Notes: a model not told the origin generated them from the sequence alone. Shown: positions 8,714 through 18,550, counted from the first letter of the stretch. The stretch is DNA of 57,203 bases from Pontibacter deserti (GCF_023630255.1 NZ_JALPRS010000006.1:1-57203); one strand, 5' to 3'. Program-made: numbers and translations.

Positions 8714-11470
8714 ATGGATAAATATACTTACATCGCTAATGCGCACGGCGATTACATAGATGAGCTGTACAAAGCTTATCAGCAAGATCCTGAGTCGGTT
8801 GATTTTGGATGGCGCAAATTTTTTGAGGGTTTTGAGTTCTCATCTACTTATACAGAAAACGGACACGAAACTGCAGAAGGTACAGTAGCTGCGCCTGTTA
8901 AAGGTGCTGTTGTTGCCGGCGAGTCTGAAAAAGAAGTAGCTGTTCGTAACCTGATACATGCTTACCGCACACGTGGGCACCTGCGTGCTAAAACAAACCC
9001 GGTTCGTCCGCGCAAAGACCGCAGAGCACACCTTGATTTAGCTGACTTTGGCCTGTCTGAAAAAGACTTGGATACGGTTTTTAAAGTTGGTGAAATCATC
9101 GGTATTGGTCCGGCTACACTTCGCGACATTGAAGCTGCCCTGAAGAAAATATATGAAGGTTCTATCGGCTTTGAGTACATGTACATCCGCGATCCGGAAG
9201 TACTGGAGTGGTTCAAGCAGAAGGTAGAGCGTGAGTTCCTGAACTTTAACCCGGGAATCAACTATAAAAAGCGCATCCTTTCTAAGCTGAATGAGGCGGT
9301 GGTGTTCGAGAACTTCCTGCACACGAAGTTCTTAGGCCAGAAACGCTTCTCTCTGGAGGGTGGCGAAACAACTATACCTGCCCTTGATGCTGTAATTGAT
9401 AAGGCTTCTGAGCTTGGCGTACAGGAAGTGGTAATAGGTATGGCGCACCGTGGCCGACTGAATGTGCTAGCAAACATCATGGGCAAAACCTATGAGCAGA
9501 TCTTCTCTGAGTTTGAAGGTACAGCCGTTCCGGACCTGACAATGGGTGACGGTGACGTGAAATACCACATGGGATACTCATCTGAAGTGGTAACTCCGTC
9601 TGGTAACAAGGTAAACCTGAAGCTGGCACCAAACCCATCGCACTTAGAGGCGGTGAACCCGGTAGTAGAAGGCTTTGTGCGTGCCAAGATCGACTCGCTG
9701 TATGGCAAAGACGCGGATAAGATCTTACCTATACTTATACATGGTGATGCCGCTGTGGCAGGTCAAGGTATAGTTTATGAAGTAACGCAGATGGCAAACC
9801 TGGCGGGTTACAACACAGGTGGTACTATCCATTTCGTGATCAACAACCAGGTAGGTTTCACAACTGATTTCGAAGATGCCCGCTCAGCGATCTACTCAAC
9901 AGATGTTGCCAAGATTATAGATGCGCCGGTGCTGCATGTAAACGGCGACGACCCGGAAGCGGTGGTATTTGCCATGCGTTTTGCAATGGAATATCGCCAG
10001 AAGGTGAACAATGATATCTTTATTGATATGGTGTGCTACCGTCGTCATGGCCACAACGAGTCTGATGAACCTAAGTTCACGCAGCCGCAACTATACAACC
10101 TTATCTCGAAGCATGCTAACCCACGCGAAGTATACAACAAGATGCTGATAGGTCGTGGTGAGGTAGATGCGGAACTGGCGCAGAACATGGATAAAGAATT
10201 CCGCCAGCTGCTACAAGATCGCCTGGATATGGTAAAGCAGAAGCCGTTGCCATACAACTACCAGGTAATGGAGAAAGAGTGGCAGGAACTGCGTCGTTCT
10301 AAGCCAGAAGATTTCAATCAGTCTCCGGTGACAGGTATTTCTGTAGAAGCTATTGAAGCAGTTGGTAAAGCGCTGACAAACCTGCCACAAGGTTTTAAGC
10401 CACTGAAGCAGATCGAGAAGCTTATAAAAGAGCGTAAAGACATGTTCTTTGAGACCAGACAGCTTAACTGGGCTGCTGGTGAGTTGCTAGCGTATGGCTC
10501 TATACTTTTAGATGGTAAGGTAGTTCGTTTCTCTGGCCAGGATGTGCAGCGTGGTACGTTCTCGCACCGCCATGCCGTATTGCACGATGCCGTAACAAGC
10601 GCACCTTACAACAACCTGAACTACATTGCGGATAATCAGGCATCGTTTGAGATCTATAACTCGCTGCTTTCAGAGTATGGTGTGTTAGGTTTTGAGTTCG
10701 GTTATGCGATGGCTAACCCGAATGCACTGGTAATCTGGGAAGCCCAGTTCGGTGACTTTGCTAACGGTGCACAGGTAATGATCGACCAGTTCATCTCTTC
10801 TACTGAATCGAAGTGGCAGCGTATGAACGGCTTGGTAATGTTGTTGCCGCACGGTTACGAAGGCCAGGGACCAGAGCACTCAAATGCTCGCCCTGAAAGA
10901 TTCCTGCAGCTGGCAGCTGAGAACAACATGTTTGTTACTTACATTACAACTCCTGCTAACCTGTTCCACTTTATGCGTCGCCAGTTGGCATTGCCGTTCC
11001 GTAAGCCAGCTGTAAACATGTCGCCTAAATCGTTGCTGCGTCATCCGGCTGTAGTTTCTCCAATCGAAGAGTTTACATCAGGTGGTTTCAGAGAAGTGAT
11101 CGGTGATAACTTTGCTGCGCCTAAATCAGTGAAGAAAGTGCTGCTTTGCTGGGGTAAAGTATACTTCGACCTGCTGGAAGAGCAGCAGAAGAATGGTAGA
11201 AATGATGTTGCCATTATCCGTATGGAGCAGCTGGCACCGTTCCCGAAAGTGCAGTTGGAGGCTGAGCTTAGCAAGTATAAAAATGCGAAAGTATACTGGG
11301 TACAGGAAGAGCCTGAGAACATGGGTGCCTGGACGTACATCCTGCGTATTATGCGTAACAGTGTAGCAGATGTAGTGGCTCGTAAACCAAGTGCATCTCC
11401 GGCAACCGGTTACCTGAAAGTTCATGCCAAAGAGCAGCAGGATCTGATCGCAAGAGCATTCTCAATTTAA
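8714..11470 (+). CDS. sucA: 2-oxoglutarate dehydrogenase E1 component
   Basis: Thiamine-diphosphate-dependent decarboxylase of the OGDH complex: it converts 2-oxoglutarate to a succinyl group passed to the E2 lipoyl arm. The N-terminal E2-binding peptide (DYIDELYKAYQQDPESVD) is followed by the large TPP domain. FVINNQVGFTT and the GDD...NND cofactor signature (near residues 408-440, ending YRRHGHNESDEP) are intact. The C-terminal transketolase-like half includes RGTFSHRHAVLHD and LLPHGYEGQGPEHSNAR. The 918-residue length is typical. The start at 8714 (MDKYTYIANAHGDY) agrees with homologues and with the promoter. Genes for E2 and E3 follow on the same strand at gaps of ~100 bases, so all three subunits of the complex are together. 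Confidence 0.97.
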   Translation: MDKYTYIANAHGDYIDELYKAYQQDPESVDFGWRKFFEGFEFSSTYTENGHETAEGTVAAPVKGAVVAGESEKEVAVRNLIHAYRTRGHLRAKTNPVRPRKDRRAHLDLADFGLSEKDLDTVFKVGEIIGIGPATLRDIEAALKKIYEGSIGFEYMYIRDPEVLEWFKQKVEREFLNFNPGINYKKRILSKLNEAVVFENFLHTKFLGQKRFSLEGGETTIPALDAVIDKASELGVQEVVIGMAHRGRLNVLANIMGKTYEQIFSEFEGTAVPDLTMGDGDVKYHMGYSSEVVTPSGNKVNLKLAPNPSHLEAVNPVVEGFVRAKIDSLYGKDADKILPILIHGDAAVAGQGIVYEVTQMANLAGYNTGGTIHFVINNQVGFTTDFEDARSAIYSTDVAKIIDAPVLHVNGDDPEAVVFAMRFAMEYRQKVNNDIFIDMVCYRRHGHNESDEPKFTQPQLYNLISKHANPREVYNKMLIGRGEVDAELAQNMDKEFRQLLQDRLDMVKQKPLPYNYQVMEKEWQELRRSKPEDFNQSPVTGISVEAIEAVGKALTNLPQGFKPLKQIEKLIKERKDMFFETRQLNWAAGELLAYGSILLDGKVVRFSGQDVQRGTFSHRHAVLHDAVTSAPYNNLNYIADNQASFEIYNSLLSEYGVLGFEFGYAMANPNALVIWEAQFGDFANGAQVMIDQFISSTESKWQRMNGLVMLLPHGYEGQGPEHSNARPERFLQLAAENNMFVTYITTPANLFHFMRRQLALPFRKPAVNMSPKSLLRHPAVVSPIEEFTSGGFREVIGDNFAAPKSVKKVLLCWGKVYFDLLEEQQKNGRNDVAIIRMEQLAPFPKVQLEAELSKYKNAKVYWVQEEPENMGAWTYILRIMRNSVADVVARKPSASPATGYLKVHAKEQQDLIARAFSI

Positions 11471-11520
11471 TATCAGAAGTATAGCTAACGGAACGAAATA
11501 GTTAATTTGATTTGAGCCGT

Positions 11521-11572
11521 TAGTTATACTTCATTCGTAATTCAAAATTCGTAATTCATAATTGATAAAAAT
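11521..11572 (+). repeat. short-word AT-rich spacer before odhB
   Basis: The sucA-odhB gap ends with near-tandem words ATTCGTAATTCAAAATTCG and TAATTCATAATTG directly before the ATG. Similar word-repeat spacers lie before other genes in this window (17251, 18551). Confidence 0.5.
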
Positions 11573-13144
11573 ATGAGCTTAGAAGTTAAAGTGCCTGCCG
11601 TAGGTGAGTCGATCACTGAGGTAACCATAGCCAAGTGGCTGAAAAATGACGGTGACCGTGTGGAGATGGATGAAGTGATTGCGGAGCTGGAATCTGACAA
11701 AGCTACATTCGAACTGCCAGCCGAAGCCGCAGGCATTTTACGCATAGTTGCACAGGAAGGCGATACTATTGAAGTTGGTGGCGTTATCTGCAATATTGAG
11801 CAGGATGGTGCTGCTGCATCAGCTCCTGCTCCTGTAAAAGAAGCTGCCGCTCCGGCACAAGCCGCTTCACCAGTACAACAAGCTGCACCGGCTACAGAAG
11901 TTGCCGGACAAGCAGTAGAGATGAAAGTACCAACCGTAGGCGAATCAATTACCGAAGTAACGATAGCTAACTGGCTGAAGAAAGATGGTGACTTTGTGCA
12001 AATGGACGAAGTTATTGCTGAGCTTGAGTCGGATAAGGCAACGTTTGAATTACCGGCAGAAGCTACAGGTACTTTACAAATTGTAGCACAGCAAGGCGAC
12101 TCAGTAGAAATTGGTGGTTTGCTTTGCATTATTACGCCAGGTGCAACTGGTAATGTACAGGCAAATGCTGCAGCTAATGCCAAGCAGGAAGCTGCTACAC
12201 AACAGGTAGCCGCACAGGCTGCTGCTGCGCCGTCAGGTGCTCAAACCTATGCATCAGGTACGCCATCTCCGGCTGCAGGTAAAATTCTGGCAGAACGCGG
12301 TATCAATGCTGCCGATGTACAGGGTACAGGTCGTGATGGCCGTATTACCAAAGAAGATGCAATGGGTGCTCAGGCAAGACCTGCTGCTCAGCCAGCGGCT
12401 CCGGCTGCCAAGCAAGAAGCTGCAGCCCCTGCCGCAACAGGTGAGCGTAACTCGCGTCGTGAGAAGATGAGCAACCTGCGCAAAACAGTTGCCCGTCGCC
12501 TTGTTCAGGTTAAAAATGAAACGGCTATGCTTACTACCTTCAACGAGGTGGATATGAAGCCGATCATGGACATCCGCGCCAAGTATAAAGATAAGTTTAA
12601 GGAGAAGCACGAAGTAGGCTTAGGCTTTATGTCCTTCTTCACGAAGGCTGTAACAGTTGCTTTACAAGAGTGGCCTGCGGTTAACGCCCAGATCGATGGA
12701 AACGAGATCGTGTACAACGACTTCTGCGACATCTCTATCGCTGTATCAGCACCTAAAGGTCTTGTAGTTCCGGTAATTCGTAATGCTGAGCAATTATCGC
12801 TGGATGGCATTGAGAAAGAAGTTATCCGTCTGGCTAAGAAAGCGCGTGAGAACAAGTTGAGCATTGAGGAGATGACTGGCGGTACATTCACAATCACAAA
12901 TGGTGGTGTGTTTGGTTCTATGATGTCTACTCCGATCATCAACGCGCCGCAGTCGGCTATACTTGGTATGCACAACATCGTGCAGCGCCCGGTTGCCATT
13001 AATGGTCAGGTTGAGATCCGCCCAATGATGTACCTGGCACTTTCTTACGACCACCGCATCATCGATGGCCGTGAGTCGGTTAGCTTCCTGGTACGCGTGA
13101 AGGAGCTGCTGGAAGATCCGATGAGATTGCTTCTTGGTGTATAA
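11573..13144 (+). CDS. sucB: dihydrolipoamide succinyltransferase (OGDH E2) with two lipoyl domains
   Basis: Core of the OGDH complex, transferring the succinyl group from lipoyl-lysine to CoA. Two complete lipoyl domains occur in tandem: residues ~2-77 with target Lys43 and ~116-190 with target Lys155, both in [12 protein letters not shown]. Ala/Pro-rich flexible linkers follow each. The E3/E1-binding domain lies at ~225-262 ([20 protein letters not shown]) and the catalytic acyltransferase at ~290-523, ending with the active-site motif [12 protein letters not shown]. coli SucB has one lipoyl domain, so the tandem pair is noteworthy. The two copies differ at many silent sites, so the duplication is old. 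The long minus-strand open frames here reflect the Ala/Pro composition. Confidence 0.95.
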   Translation: MSLEVKVPAVGESITEVTIAKWLKNDGDRVEMDEVIAELESDKATFELPAEAAGILRIVAQEGDTIEVGGVICNIEQDGAAASAPAPVKEAAAPAQAASPVQQAAPATEVAGQAVEMKVPTVGESITEVTIANWLKKDGDFVQMDEVIAELESDKATFELPAEATGTLQIVAQQGDSVEIGGLLCIITPGATGNVQANAAANAKQEAATQQVAAQAAAAPSGAQTYASGTPSPAAGKILAERGINAADVQGTGRDGRITKEDAMGAQARPAAQPAAPAAKQEAAAPAATGERNSRREKMSNLRKTVARRLVQVKNETAMLTTFNEVDMKPIMDIRAKYKDKFKEKHEVGLGFMSFFTKAVTVALQEWPAVNAQIDGNEIVYNDFCDISIAVSAPKGLVVPVIRNAEQLSLDGIEKEVIRLAKKARENKLSIEEMTGGTFTITNGGVFGSMMSTPIINAPQSAILGMHNIVQRPVAINGQVEIRPMMYLALSYDHRIIDGRESVSFLVRVKELLEDPMRLLLGV

Positions 13145-13155
13145 TTTCTTTAGAT

Positions 13156-13198
13156 AAGGAGGGAGGGGTAAGCGAAGTAGTTTGCTCCTCCTTTTTTT
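13156..13198 (+). terminator. weak hairpin after odhB
   Basis: AAGGAGG (13156-13162) can pair with CCTCCTT (13187-13193), followed by a T-run. The short stem and large loop suggest at most partial termination before lpdA. Confidence 0.45.
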
Positions 13199-13250
13199 GC
13201 TTAAAATCAAATACAAAAATGAGGGCAAAGCTCTCCCTAAAGTATAAAAG

Positions 13251-14654
13251 ATGAAATACGATGTTACTGTTATCGGTTCTGGTCCTGGTGGGTATGTGGC
13301 AGCGATCCGTTGCGCGCAGCTGGGCCTGAAAACTGCTATCATAGAGAAATATAATGTGCTGGGTGGCACTTGCCTTAACGTAGGTTGTATCCCTTCAAAA
13401 GCATTGCTCGACTCATCTGAGCACTTCCATAACGCGGCGCACACGTTCAAAACGCATGGTATCGATTTAGAGAACCTGCAGGTGAACATGCAGCAGATGA
13501 TCAAGCGTAAGGGCGAGGTGGTAAAGTCAAACAACGACGGTATTGCTTTCCTGATGAAGAAAAACAAGATCGATACTTACTATGGCCTGGGCTCTTTCGT
13601 GAACAAGAACACGATCAAGATTGCAGGTATAGATGGTAACGAGCAGCAGATTGAGACAGATAAAACGATCATCGCAACTGGTTCTAAGCCGGTGGCGTTG
13701 CCGTTCCTGCCACTAGACAAGAAGCGTATTATTACCTCTACTGAAGCCTTAACACTTACTGAAGTTCCGAAGCACATGATCGTGATAGGTGGTGGTGTAA
13801 TTGGCTTGGAGCTGGGTTCTGTATATGCACGTCTGGGTGCTAAGGTAACCGTGGTGGAATATATGGATGCCATTATCCCGACGATGGACCGTGCCTTAGG
13901 TAAAGAACTGCAGCGTGTACTGAAGAAAACACTTGGCTTCGAGTTCTTCTTTAACCACAAAGTAACTGGAGCTACCAACGAAGGTGAAATTGTAAAAGTA
14001 ACTGCCGAGAACCCTAAAGGCGAAACAGTTACTTTTGAAGGTGACTACGTGCTGGTATCTGTTGGTCGTAAGCCATACACAGAAGGCTTAGGCTTAGAGA
14101 ATGCTGGTGTGCAGATGGGCGAGCGCGGCATGATTACCGTAAACGACCACCTGGAAACTAACGTGCCGGGCATTTATGCAATTGGTGACGTGGTGCGTGG
14201 CGCTATGCTTGCTCACAAAGCTGAAGAAGAAGGCGTGTTGGTAGCAGAGCAGATCGTAGGTCAGAAGCCGCACATCAACTATAATCTGATACCGGGTGTA
14301 GTTTATACCTGGCCGGAAGTGGCAGGTGTTGGTTACACAGAAGAGCAGCTGAAGGAGCAGGGCCGCGCTTACAAAGCTGGTTCATTCCCGTTCAAAGCGT
14401 CTGGCCGTGCCAAAGCGTCTATGGATACCGACGGTTTCGTGAAGGTATTGGCTGATGAAAATACAGATGAGATTCTGGGCGTGCACATGATCGGGCCACG
14501 TGCTGCGGATATGATCGCAGAAGCGGTTGTGGCAATGGAGTTCCGTGCTTCGGCAGAGGATATCTCGCGCATGAGCCACGCGCACCCAACTTATACCGAA
14601 GCCATGAAAGAGGCCTGCTTAGCAGCTACCGAAAACCGTGCGCTGCACATTTAA
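13251..14654 (+). CDS. lpdA: dihydrolipoyl dehydrogenase (E3)
   Basis: Flavoprotein disulfide reductase that reoxidises dihydrolipoyl groups with NAD+, serving OGDH here and possibly pyruvate dehydrogenase as well. The FAD-binding GSGPGG motif lies at residues 9-14. The redox-active disulfide is C41/C46 in GGTCLNVGCIPSK. The NAD-binding GGGVIGLELGSVYARLG lies near 181-197. The C-terminal dimer-interface dyad H445 and E450 (HPTYTE) completes the partner active site. At 467 residues it has normal length. It is the third gene of the OGDH cluster, ~106 bases after E2, and is followed by a strong terminator. Confidence 0.96.
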   Translation: MKYDVTVIGSGPGGYVAAIRCAQLGLKTAIIEKYNVLGGTCLNVGCIPSKALLDSSEHFHNAAHTFKTHGIDLENLQVNMQQMIKRKGEVVKSNNDGIAFLMKKNKIDTYYGLGSFVNKNTIKIAGIDGNEQQIETDKTIIATGSKPVALPFLPLDKKRIITSTEALTLTEVPKHMIVIGGGVIGLELGSVYARLGAKVTVVEYMDAIIPTMDRALGKELQRVLKKTLGFEFFFNHKVTGATNEGEIVKVTAENPKGETVTFEGDYVLVSVGRKPYTEGLGLENAGVQMGERGMITVNDHLETNVPGIYAIGDVVRGAMLAHKAEEEGVLVAEQIVGQKPHINYNLIPGVVYTWPEVAGVGYTEEQLKEQGRAYKAGSFPFKASGRAKASMDTDGFVKVLADENTDEILGVHMIGPRAADMIAEAVVAMEFRASAEDISRMSHAHPTYTEAMKEACLAATENRALHI

Positions 14655-14676
14655 GCAAGTATAGAAGTATAAAGTA

Positions 14677-14712
14677 TAAAAGCGCCACTCTGCAAAGAGT
14701 GGCGCTTTTATT
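14677..14712 (+). terminator. terminator of the OGDH gene cluster
   Basis: A 15-bp perfect stem, TAAAAGCGCCACTCT (14677-14691) with AGAGTGGCGCTTTTA (14696-14710), is closed by a GCAA tetraloop and followed by T-rich sequence. Confidence 0.9.
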
Positions 14713-14808
14713 TAATTCCGAATTATTTTTATCCTTCAGGCAACCCCGGCTATACTTCCTCCATCTATTAGGTCAAAGTCAGACAAAAACTATTTAACCT
14801 AAACAACT

Positions 14809-15597
14809 ATGAGAAAGAAAGTATACTTCCTGTTGGCATTCTTCATGCTGCCATTGCTAACTATGGCGCAAACTAAAGTAGATGCATCCGAGATCATTGC
14901 CAAAATAAACCGCGGCGAAGCTGTAAACTATAAAAACGCGGAAATTACCGGCGATCTGGACATGACAAAGCTAAAAAACATGAAGCTTAAAAAAGAGAAA
15001 GGCAATGAAGACTCCAAAGAATATATCAGTACGGTAACTGCACCGATCACTTTCGAGAACTGTACTTTTAAAGGCGATGTGCTGGCTTATTTTAATCCGG
15101 ACAGCGGCATAAATATAGTGAACCAGACCAACGAAGTATACAATACCAATTTCGAGAAGGAAGTACGTTTTGAGAATTGCACTTTTGAAGAAGCTACCGC
15201 TTTTAAATATAGCGAGTTTGAAGAAAAGGTGTCGTTTGCAGGCAGCAGTTTTGACGAAGAGGCCCTTTTTAAGTATACCGAGTTTGAGAAATCTGCCGAC
15301 TTTAGCAAAGCCGAATTCAGAGATGCGGCCAACTTTAAATATGTTACATTCCCAGTGGTACCAAACTTTAAAGGAGCACAGTTTAACGAAAATGCCGATT
15401 TTAAATATGCCAAGTTTGAAAAAGGTATAGACCTGCAGCAGGCAACTTTTAACGGATTGGCAAACTTTAAATATACCGAGTTCTCTGACGCAGCCAATCT
15501 GAAAGGCACCCGCTTTAATGGCAGCACAGACTTTAAGTATACCAAACTAGGTAACCGCTCTGTTGATCTGTCGGATTTGCAGCAGAAAAGTAAATAA
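14809..15597 (+). CDS. secreted pentapeptide-like repeat protein
   Basis: A 262-residue exported protein with signal peptide MRKKVYFLLAFFMLPLLTMAQ. From about residue 85 to 250 it consists of pentapeptide-like repeats in which every fifth residue is Phe or Leu. Pairs of repeats form a ~20-residue super-repeat marked by FKYxxF (for example AANFKYVTF, NADFKYAKF, LANFKYTEF). Such repeats fold as a right-handed quadrilateral beta-helix. Most known pentapeptide proteins are cytoplasmic, so export to the periplasm or surface is of interest. The N-terminal region (VDASEIIAKINRGEAVNY) resembles the lead-in found in other Bacteroidota versions. No catalytic motif is visible; partner unknown. Probably monocistronic, between two terminators. 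Confidence 0.8.
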   Translation: MRKKVYFLLAFFMLPLLTMAQTKVDASEIIAKINRGEAVNYKNAEITGDLDMTKLKNMKLKKEKGNEDSKEYISTVTAPITFENCTFKGDVLAYFNPDSGINIVNQTNEVYNTNFEKEVRFENCTFEEATAFKYSEFEEKVSFAGSSFDEEALFKYTEFEKSADFSKAEFRDAANFKYVTFPVVPNFKGAQFNENADFKYAKFEKGIDLQQATFNGLANFKYTEFSDAANLKGTRFNGSTDFKYTKLGNRSVDLSDLQQKSK

Positions 15598-15620
15598 GAA
15601 GCTTTAGCTTTTTACACGCT

Positions 15621-15651
15621 AAAAATGCCACATACTTTATGTGGCGTTTTT
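15621..15651. terminator. bidirectional terminator between convergent genes
   Basis: AAAAATGCCACATA (15621-15634) pairs with TATGTGGCGTTTTT (15638-15651) with one G-T pair and a 3-base loop. It serves the plus-strand repeat protein gene and overlaps the stop of the minus-strand gene at 15637. Confidence 0.8.
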
Positions 15652-16251
15652 GTTTTCAGGCTGGTTAAGTAAAACTATTAGTTTACCGGCGCCTTCGGTT
15701 GGCGTTAATACAGTAAGTGGCGGTAAGTATAGCCACTGTGCCCGTACGTGGTTTACAAGTTGCAGATCTATAGATGTGTTTAGTTGCTGTGCGGCTATAG
15801 TTGCTGCAATGGCAGTTTTAAGCGATACAGCTTTTACTCTTATAGTTTGGCTGGCGTACCGGGCAGGGTGCAGGTGTACGTATCTGTCAGTTATTACGCC
15901 CCAGCGCAAAACCCAATCCGTGCCATCAGATAAAGTAATGGTTTGGTAATGATTATCTCTTCCGGACAAATAACTCAGGTAAGCATCAGGTTGCAGCAAC
16001 TGATGCCGGTCTAAGTATAAAATAACTTCTGAAGCGATGCTGGCAGGGCTCAGGTGGCCGGTATAAAAATCAAGCTGCGATCTGCCTATACTTTGCAGCG
16101 CCGGTGCAATCTCCTGTTGCCGGTTACGAACATGGTTACTGATAAATGTTCTAATATATCCCAAATGGTGTTTTAGCGGATGGAAAAGTACAGGTGCAGG
16201 CAGATCGGCATTGGCTATGGCAGGCTGAAGTGTTGAGTTTAAGATAGGCAT
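15637..16251 (-). CDS. hypothetical protein
   Basis: A 204-residue protein I do not recognise. It has no clear signal peptide or membrane segment. Visible features are a His-rich patch early on (FHPLKHHLGYIRTFI), a central stretch LSDGTDWVLRWGVITDRYVHLHPARY, and an Ala/Ile-rich helix (LKTAIAATIAAQQ). A full open frame with normal codon use and an ATG start at 16251 support it as a real gene. Its 3' end lies inside the terminator hairpin shared with the convergent neighbour. Function unknown. Confidence 0.65.
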   Translation of the reverse strand: MPILNSTLQPAIANADLPAPVLFHPLKHHLGYIRTFISNHVRNRQQEIAPALQSIGRSQLDFYTGHLSPASIASEVILYLDRHQLLQPDAYLSYLSGRDNHYQTITLSDGTDWVLRWGVITDRYVHLHPARYASQTIRVKAVSLKTAIAATIAAQQLNTSIDLQLVNHVRAQWLYLPPLTVLTPTEGAGKLIVLLNQPENKNAT

Positions 16252-16529
16252 AGCTATACTTACGGGCTGCGTTGTTGTTAGTATTTCAGGATATCGGGAA
16301 GTATAATCTGTACTTCAGGCAACCTAAACTATCCTGTCCGCATCTTTGCTTTATACTCCCATAAAGGTTTTATACTTAATATTTTATGCGCGATTGACCC
16401 AACTTTAGTAAATGCATCGTTTATCTAAGTAGAAGTTTAAGGTAAATAAGTATAAGCTTTTGGATTTATTGATTTATATAGTACCTTGTATTGCAAAGTA
16501 ATGAATGCCACGACCTAATACCTGAAACT

Positions 16530-17246
16530 ATGATACGCTTACAGAACATCCATAAATATTACGCTGTCGGGCACAACAAACTGCATGTGTTAAAAGGCAT
16601 TGATATGCATGTGCAGGAAGGCGAACTTGTTTCGATCATGGGTTCGTCGGGTTCGGGCAAATCAACGCTGCTTAATATTCTGGGTATTCTGGATGATTAC
16701 GATGCCGGTGAATATATGCTGGCGGGCACTTCCATTAAAAATCTTTCGGCTACAAAAGCTGCCTATTACCGCAACAAGTTTCTGGGCTTTGTTTTTCAAT
16801 CGTTTAACCTGCTGTCGTTTAAAAATGCGATGGAAAACGTGGCTCTGCCGCTTTATTACCAGAAAGTGGGCCGAAAGCAACGCAACAAACTGGCCCTGGA
16901 GTACCTGGATATGGTGGGCCTGAAAGACTGGGCAGAACACTCCCCAAACGAAATGTCGGGTGGGCAACGGCAGCGGGTGGCAATTGCACGGGCACTTATT
17001 TCACAGCCCAAACTTATACTTGCCGACGAACCAACCGGAGCCCTCGACACGCAGACATCCTACGAAGTGATGGACATTTTTAAAGACGTGAATCGTAAAG
17101 GAATGACCGTGGTGATCGTGACCCATGAAAACGACATAGCCGACCAGACTCATCGCGTAATACGACTAAAAGACGGACTTATAGTAGACGAGAACTATAG
17201 CCTGCACCAACCTTCCGACGCCGGCACAACTATAGTTGCCGGATAA
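16530..17246 (+). CDS. MacB/LolD-type ABC transporter ATP-binding protein
   Basis: ATPase of an FtsX/MacB-type exporter. From the ATG at 16530 ([11 protein letters not shown]) it has Walker [10 protein letters not shown] at residues 38-46, Q-loop [10 protein letters not shown], signature [15 protein letters not shown] and Walker [14 protein letters not shown], then switch His in VTHEND. The upstream TTG in the same frame adds a poorly conserved tail and is rejected. The next three genes on this strand encode two permeases and a periplasmic adaptor, completing a MacAB-like system. These systems usually act on periplasmic substrates by mechanotransmission (toxins, peptides, lipoproteins, antibiotics); the substrate here is unknown. 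Confidence 0.92.
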   Translation: MIRLQNIHKYYAVGHNKLHVLKGIDMHVQEGELVSIMGSSGSGKSTLLNILGILDDYDAGEYMLAGTSIKNLSATKAAYYRNKFLGFVFQSFNLLSFKNAMENVALPLYYQKVGRKQRNKLALEYLDMVGLKDWAEHSPNEMSGGQRQRVAIARALISQPKLILADEPTGALDTQTSYEVMDIFKDVNRKGMTVVIVTHENDIADQTHRVIRLKDGLIVDENYSLHQPSDAGTTIVAG

Positions 17247-17250
17247 GTAT

Positions 17251-17298
17251 AGCTCAGGAATTAACAATTTAGCAATATAACAATCAGCAATTCTGAAG
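17251..17298 (+). repeat. short-word AT-rich spacer before first permease gene
   Basis: The gap contains overlapping words AATTAACAATTTAGCAA and AACAATCAGCAATTC right before the ATG. It resembles the word-repeat spacers at 11521 and 18551. Confidence 0.45.
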
Positions 17299-18543
17299 AT
17301 GTTCGATCTGGATAAATGGCAGGAGATACTGGGCACGATGCAGAAAAATAAACTGCGCACGTTCCTGACCGCTTTTGGGGTATTCTGGGGCATATTTATG
17401 CTGGTGTTGCTATTGGGTGCAGGCAAAGGTCTGGAGAATGGGGTGTATAACCGTTTCGGGAGTGGCGCCAAGAACAGCATTTTTGTGTGGAGCGGTAAAA
17501 CAGCCGTAGCGCACAAAGGCATGAAGCCCGGCCGCGAAATAAAACTCACCAACGAAGATCTGAACGCCATAAACCACGAAGTCTCAAATCTTAATAAAAT
17601 AGCTCCGCGCAACCGCGTGATGGGCGAGTACACCATCAACTATAAAAAGCAGAACGGCTCTTACCAGGTTTTTGGCGCTGAACCCGCTTTTATGGAAATG
17701 AACGGTGAGCGCGCCCACCGCGGCCGTTTGCTGAATGAACTGGACGAAAAGGAAAAGCGCAAAGTAGTGGTAATTGGAGAGCAGGCAGCCACAGTTTTGT
17801 TTGGAGAACAGAACCCGATCGGGGAGTATGTGAACATCAGGGGCATGTACTTTAAAGTGGTAGGGACTTTTAAAATGGGCGGTAACAACGGTGCTCGTCG
17901 CGAAGAACGGGCTTACATTCCTTTCTCTACACTGCAAAGTACATTTAACCAGCCGAACCAGGTGCAGATGATGGTACTGACTGCGCAGAATGGTGTACCC
18001 GCCAAAGAGGTGGAAGATAAGTTAAAATCGTTGCTGGGCCAGCGGCACAAATTTGCCGCCGACGACGAAATGGCTATAGGCGTGGAAAATACCGAAGCAG
18101 AATTCCAAAAAGTAATGGGCTTATTTAGTGGCATCCGGGCATTTGTATGGATTGTGGGTATCGGTACGCTAATAGCAGGTATAGTTGGTGTAAGTAACAT
18201 CATGCTCATCATTGTAAAAGAGCGGACCCGGGAGATTGGAGTACGAAAAGCATTGGGCGCAACGCCATTTTCTATTGTCAGTCTGATACTTCAGGAGTCG
18301 GTGGTAATAACGGCTTTTTCAGGATACATGGGTTTGCTGGCTGGCACCGGATTGCTCGCTTTGCTGGAATATGCTATGGTATCGTCGGGAGCGGAGATGC
18401 CTTTTTTTGCCAACCCCGAAGTTGACCTTAGTGTGGCTCTATCGGCAACTATAGTTTTGGTAATAAGCGGTGCCATAGCCGGCTTAATGCCCGCCCTGAA
18501 AGCCGCCAACATTAAACCCATAGAAGCCCTGAGGGCAGATTAA
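17299..18543 (+). CDS. MacB-like ABC transporter permease 1
   Basis: A 414-residue inner-membrane permease of the MacB/FtsX family. One membrane helix lies near the N-terminus (about residues 22-43, FGVFWGIFMLVLLLGAG), then a large periplasmic MacB_PCD domain to ~270, then three helices in the C-terminal FtsX domain (about 278-300, 325-350, 375-400). The conserved KERTREIGVRKALGAT lies between the second and third helices. It pairs with the ATPase just upstream and is clearly paralogous to the next gene (shared FLTAFGVFWGIFMLV and REIGVRKALGATPFSI blocks). The pair could form a heterodimeric pore. Confidence 0.92.
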   Translation: MFDLDKWQEILGTMQKNKLRTFLTAFGVFWGIFMLVLLLGAGKGLENGVYNRFGSGAKNSIFVWSGKTAVAHKGMKPGREIKLTNEDLNAINHEVSNLNKIAPRNRVMGEYTINYKKQNGSYQVFGAEPAFMEMNGERAHRGRLLNELDEKEKRKVVVIGEQAATVLFGEQNPIGEYVNIRGMYFKVVGTFKMGGNNGARREERAYIPFSTLQSTFNQPNQVQMMVLTAQNGVPAKEVEDKLKSLLGQRHKFAADDEMAIGVENTEAEFQKVMGLFSGIRAFVWIVGIGTLIAGIVGVSNIMLIIVKERTREIGVRKALGATPFSIVSLILQESVVITAFSGYMGLLAGTGLLALLEYAMVSSGAEMPFFANPEVDLSVALSATIVLVISGAIAGLMPALKAANIKPIEALRAD

Positions 18544-18550
18544 AGTGTAA

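Noticed and set aside
11542..12183. 213-residue minus-strand open frame opposite odhB
   Set aside because: It mirrors the Ala/Pro-rich lipoyl repeats of odhB; the duplication gives it internal similarity (CCATxKxPxASAGxSNVAL twice) but no family resemblance.
12794..13567. 257-residue minus-strand open frame over the odhB-lpdA junction
   Set aside because: It lies opposite two confident genes and has low-complexity Cys/Phe-rich composition typical of antisense frames.
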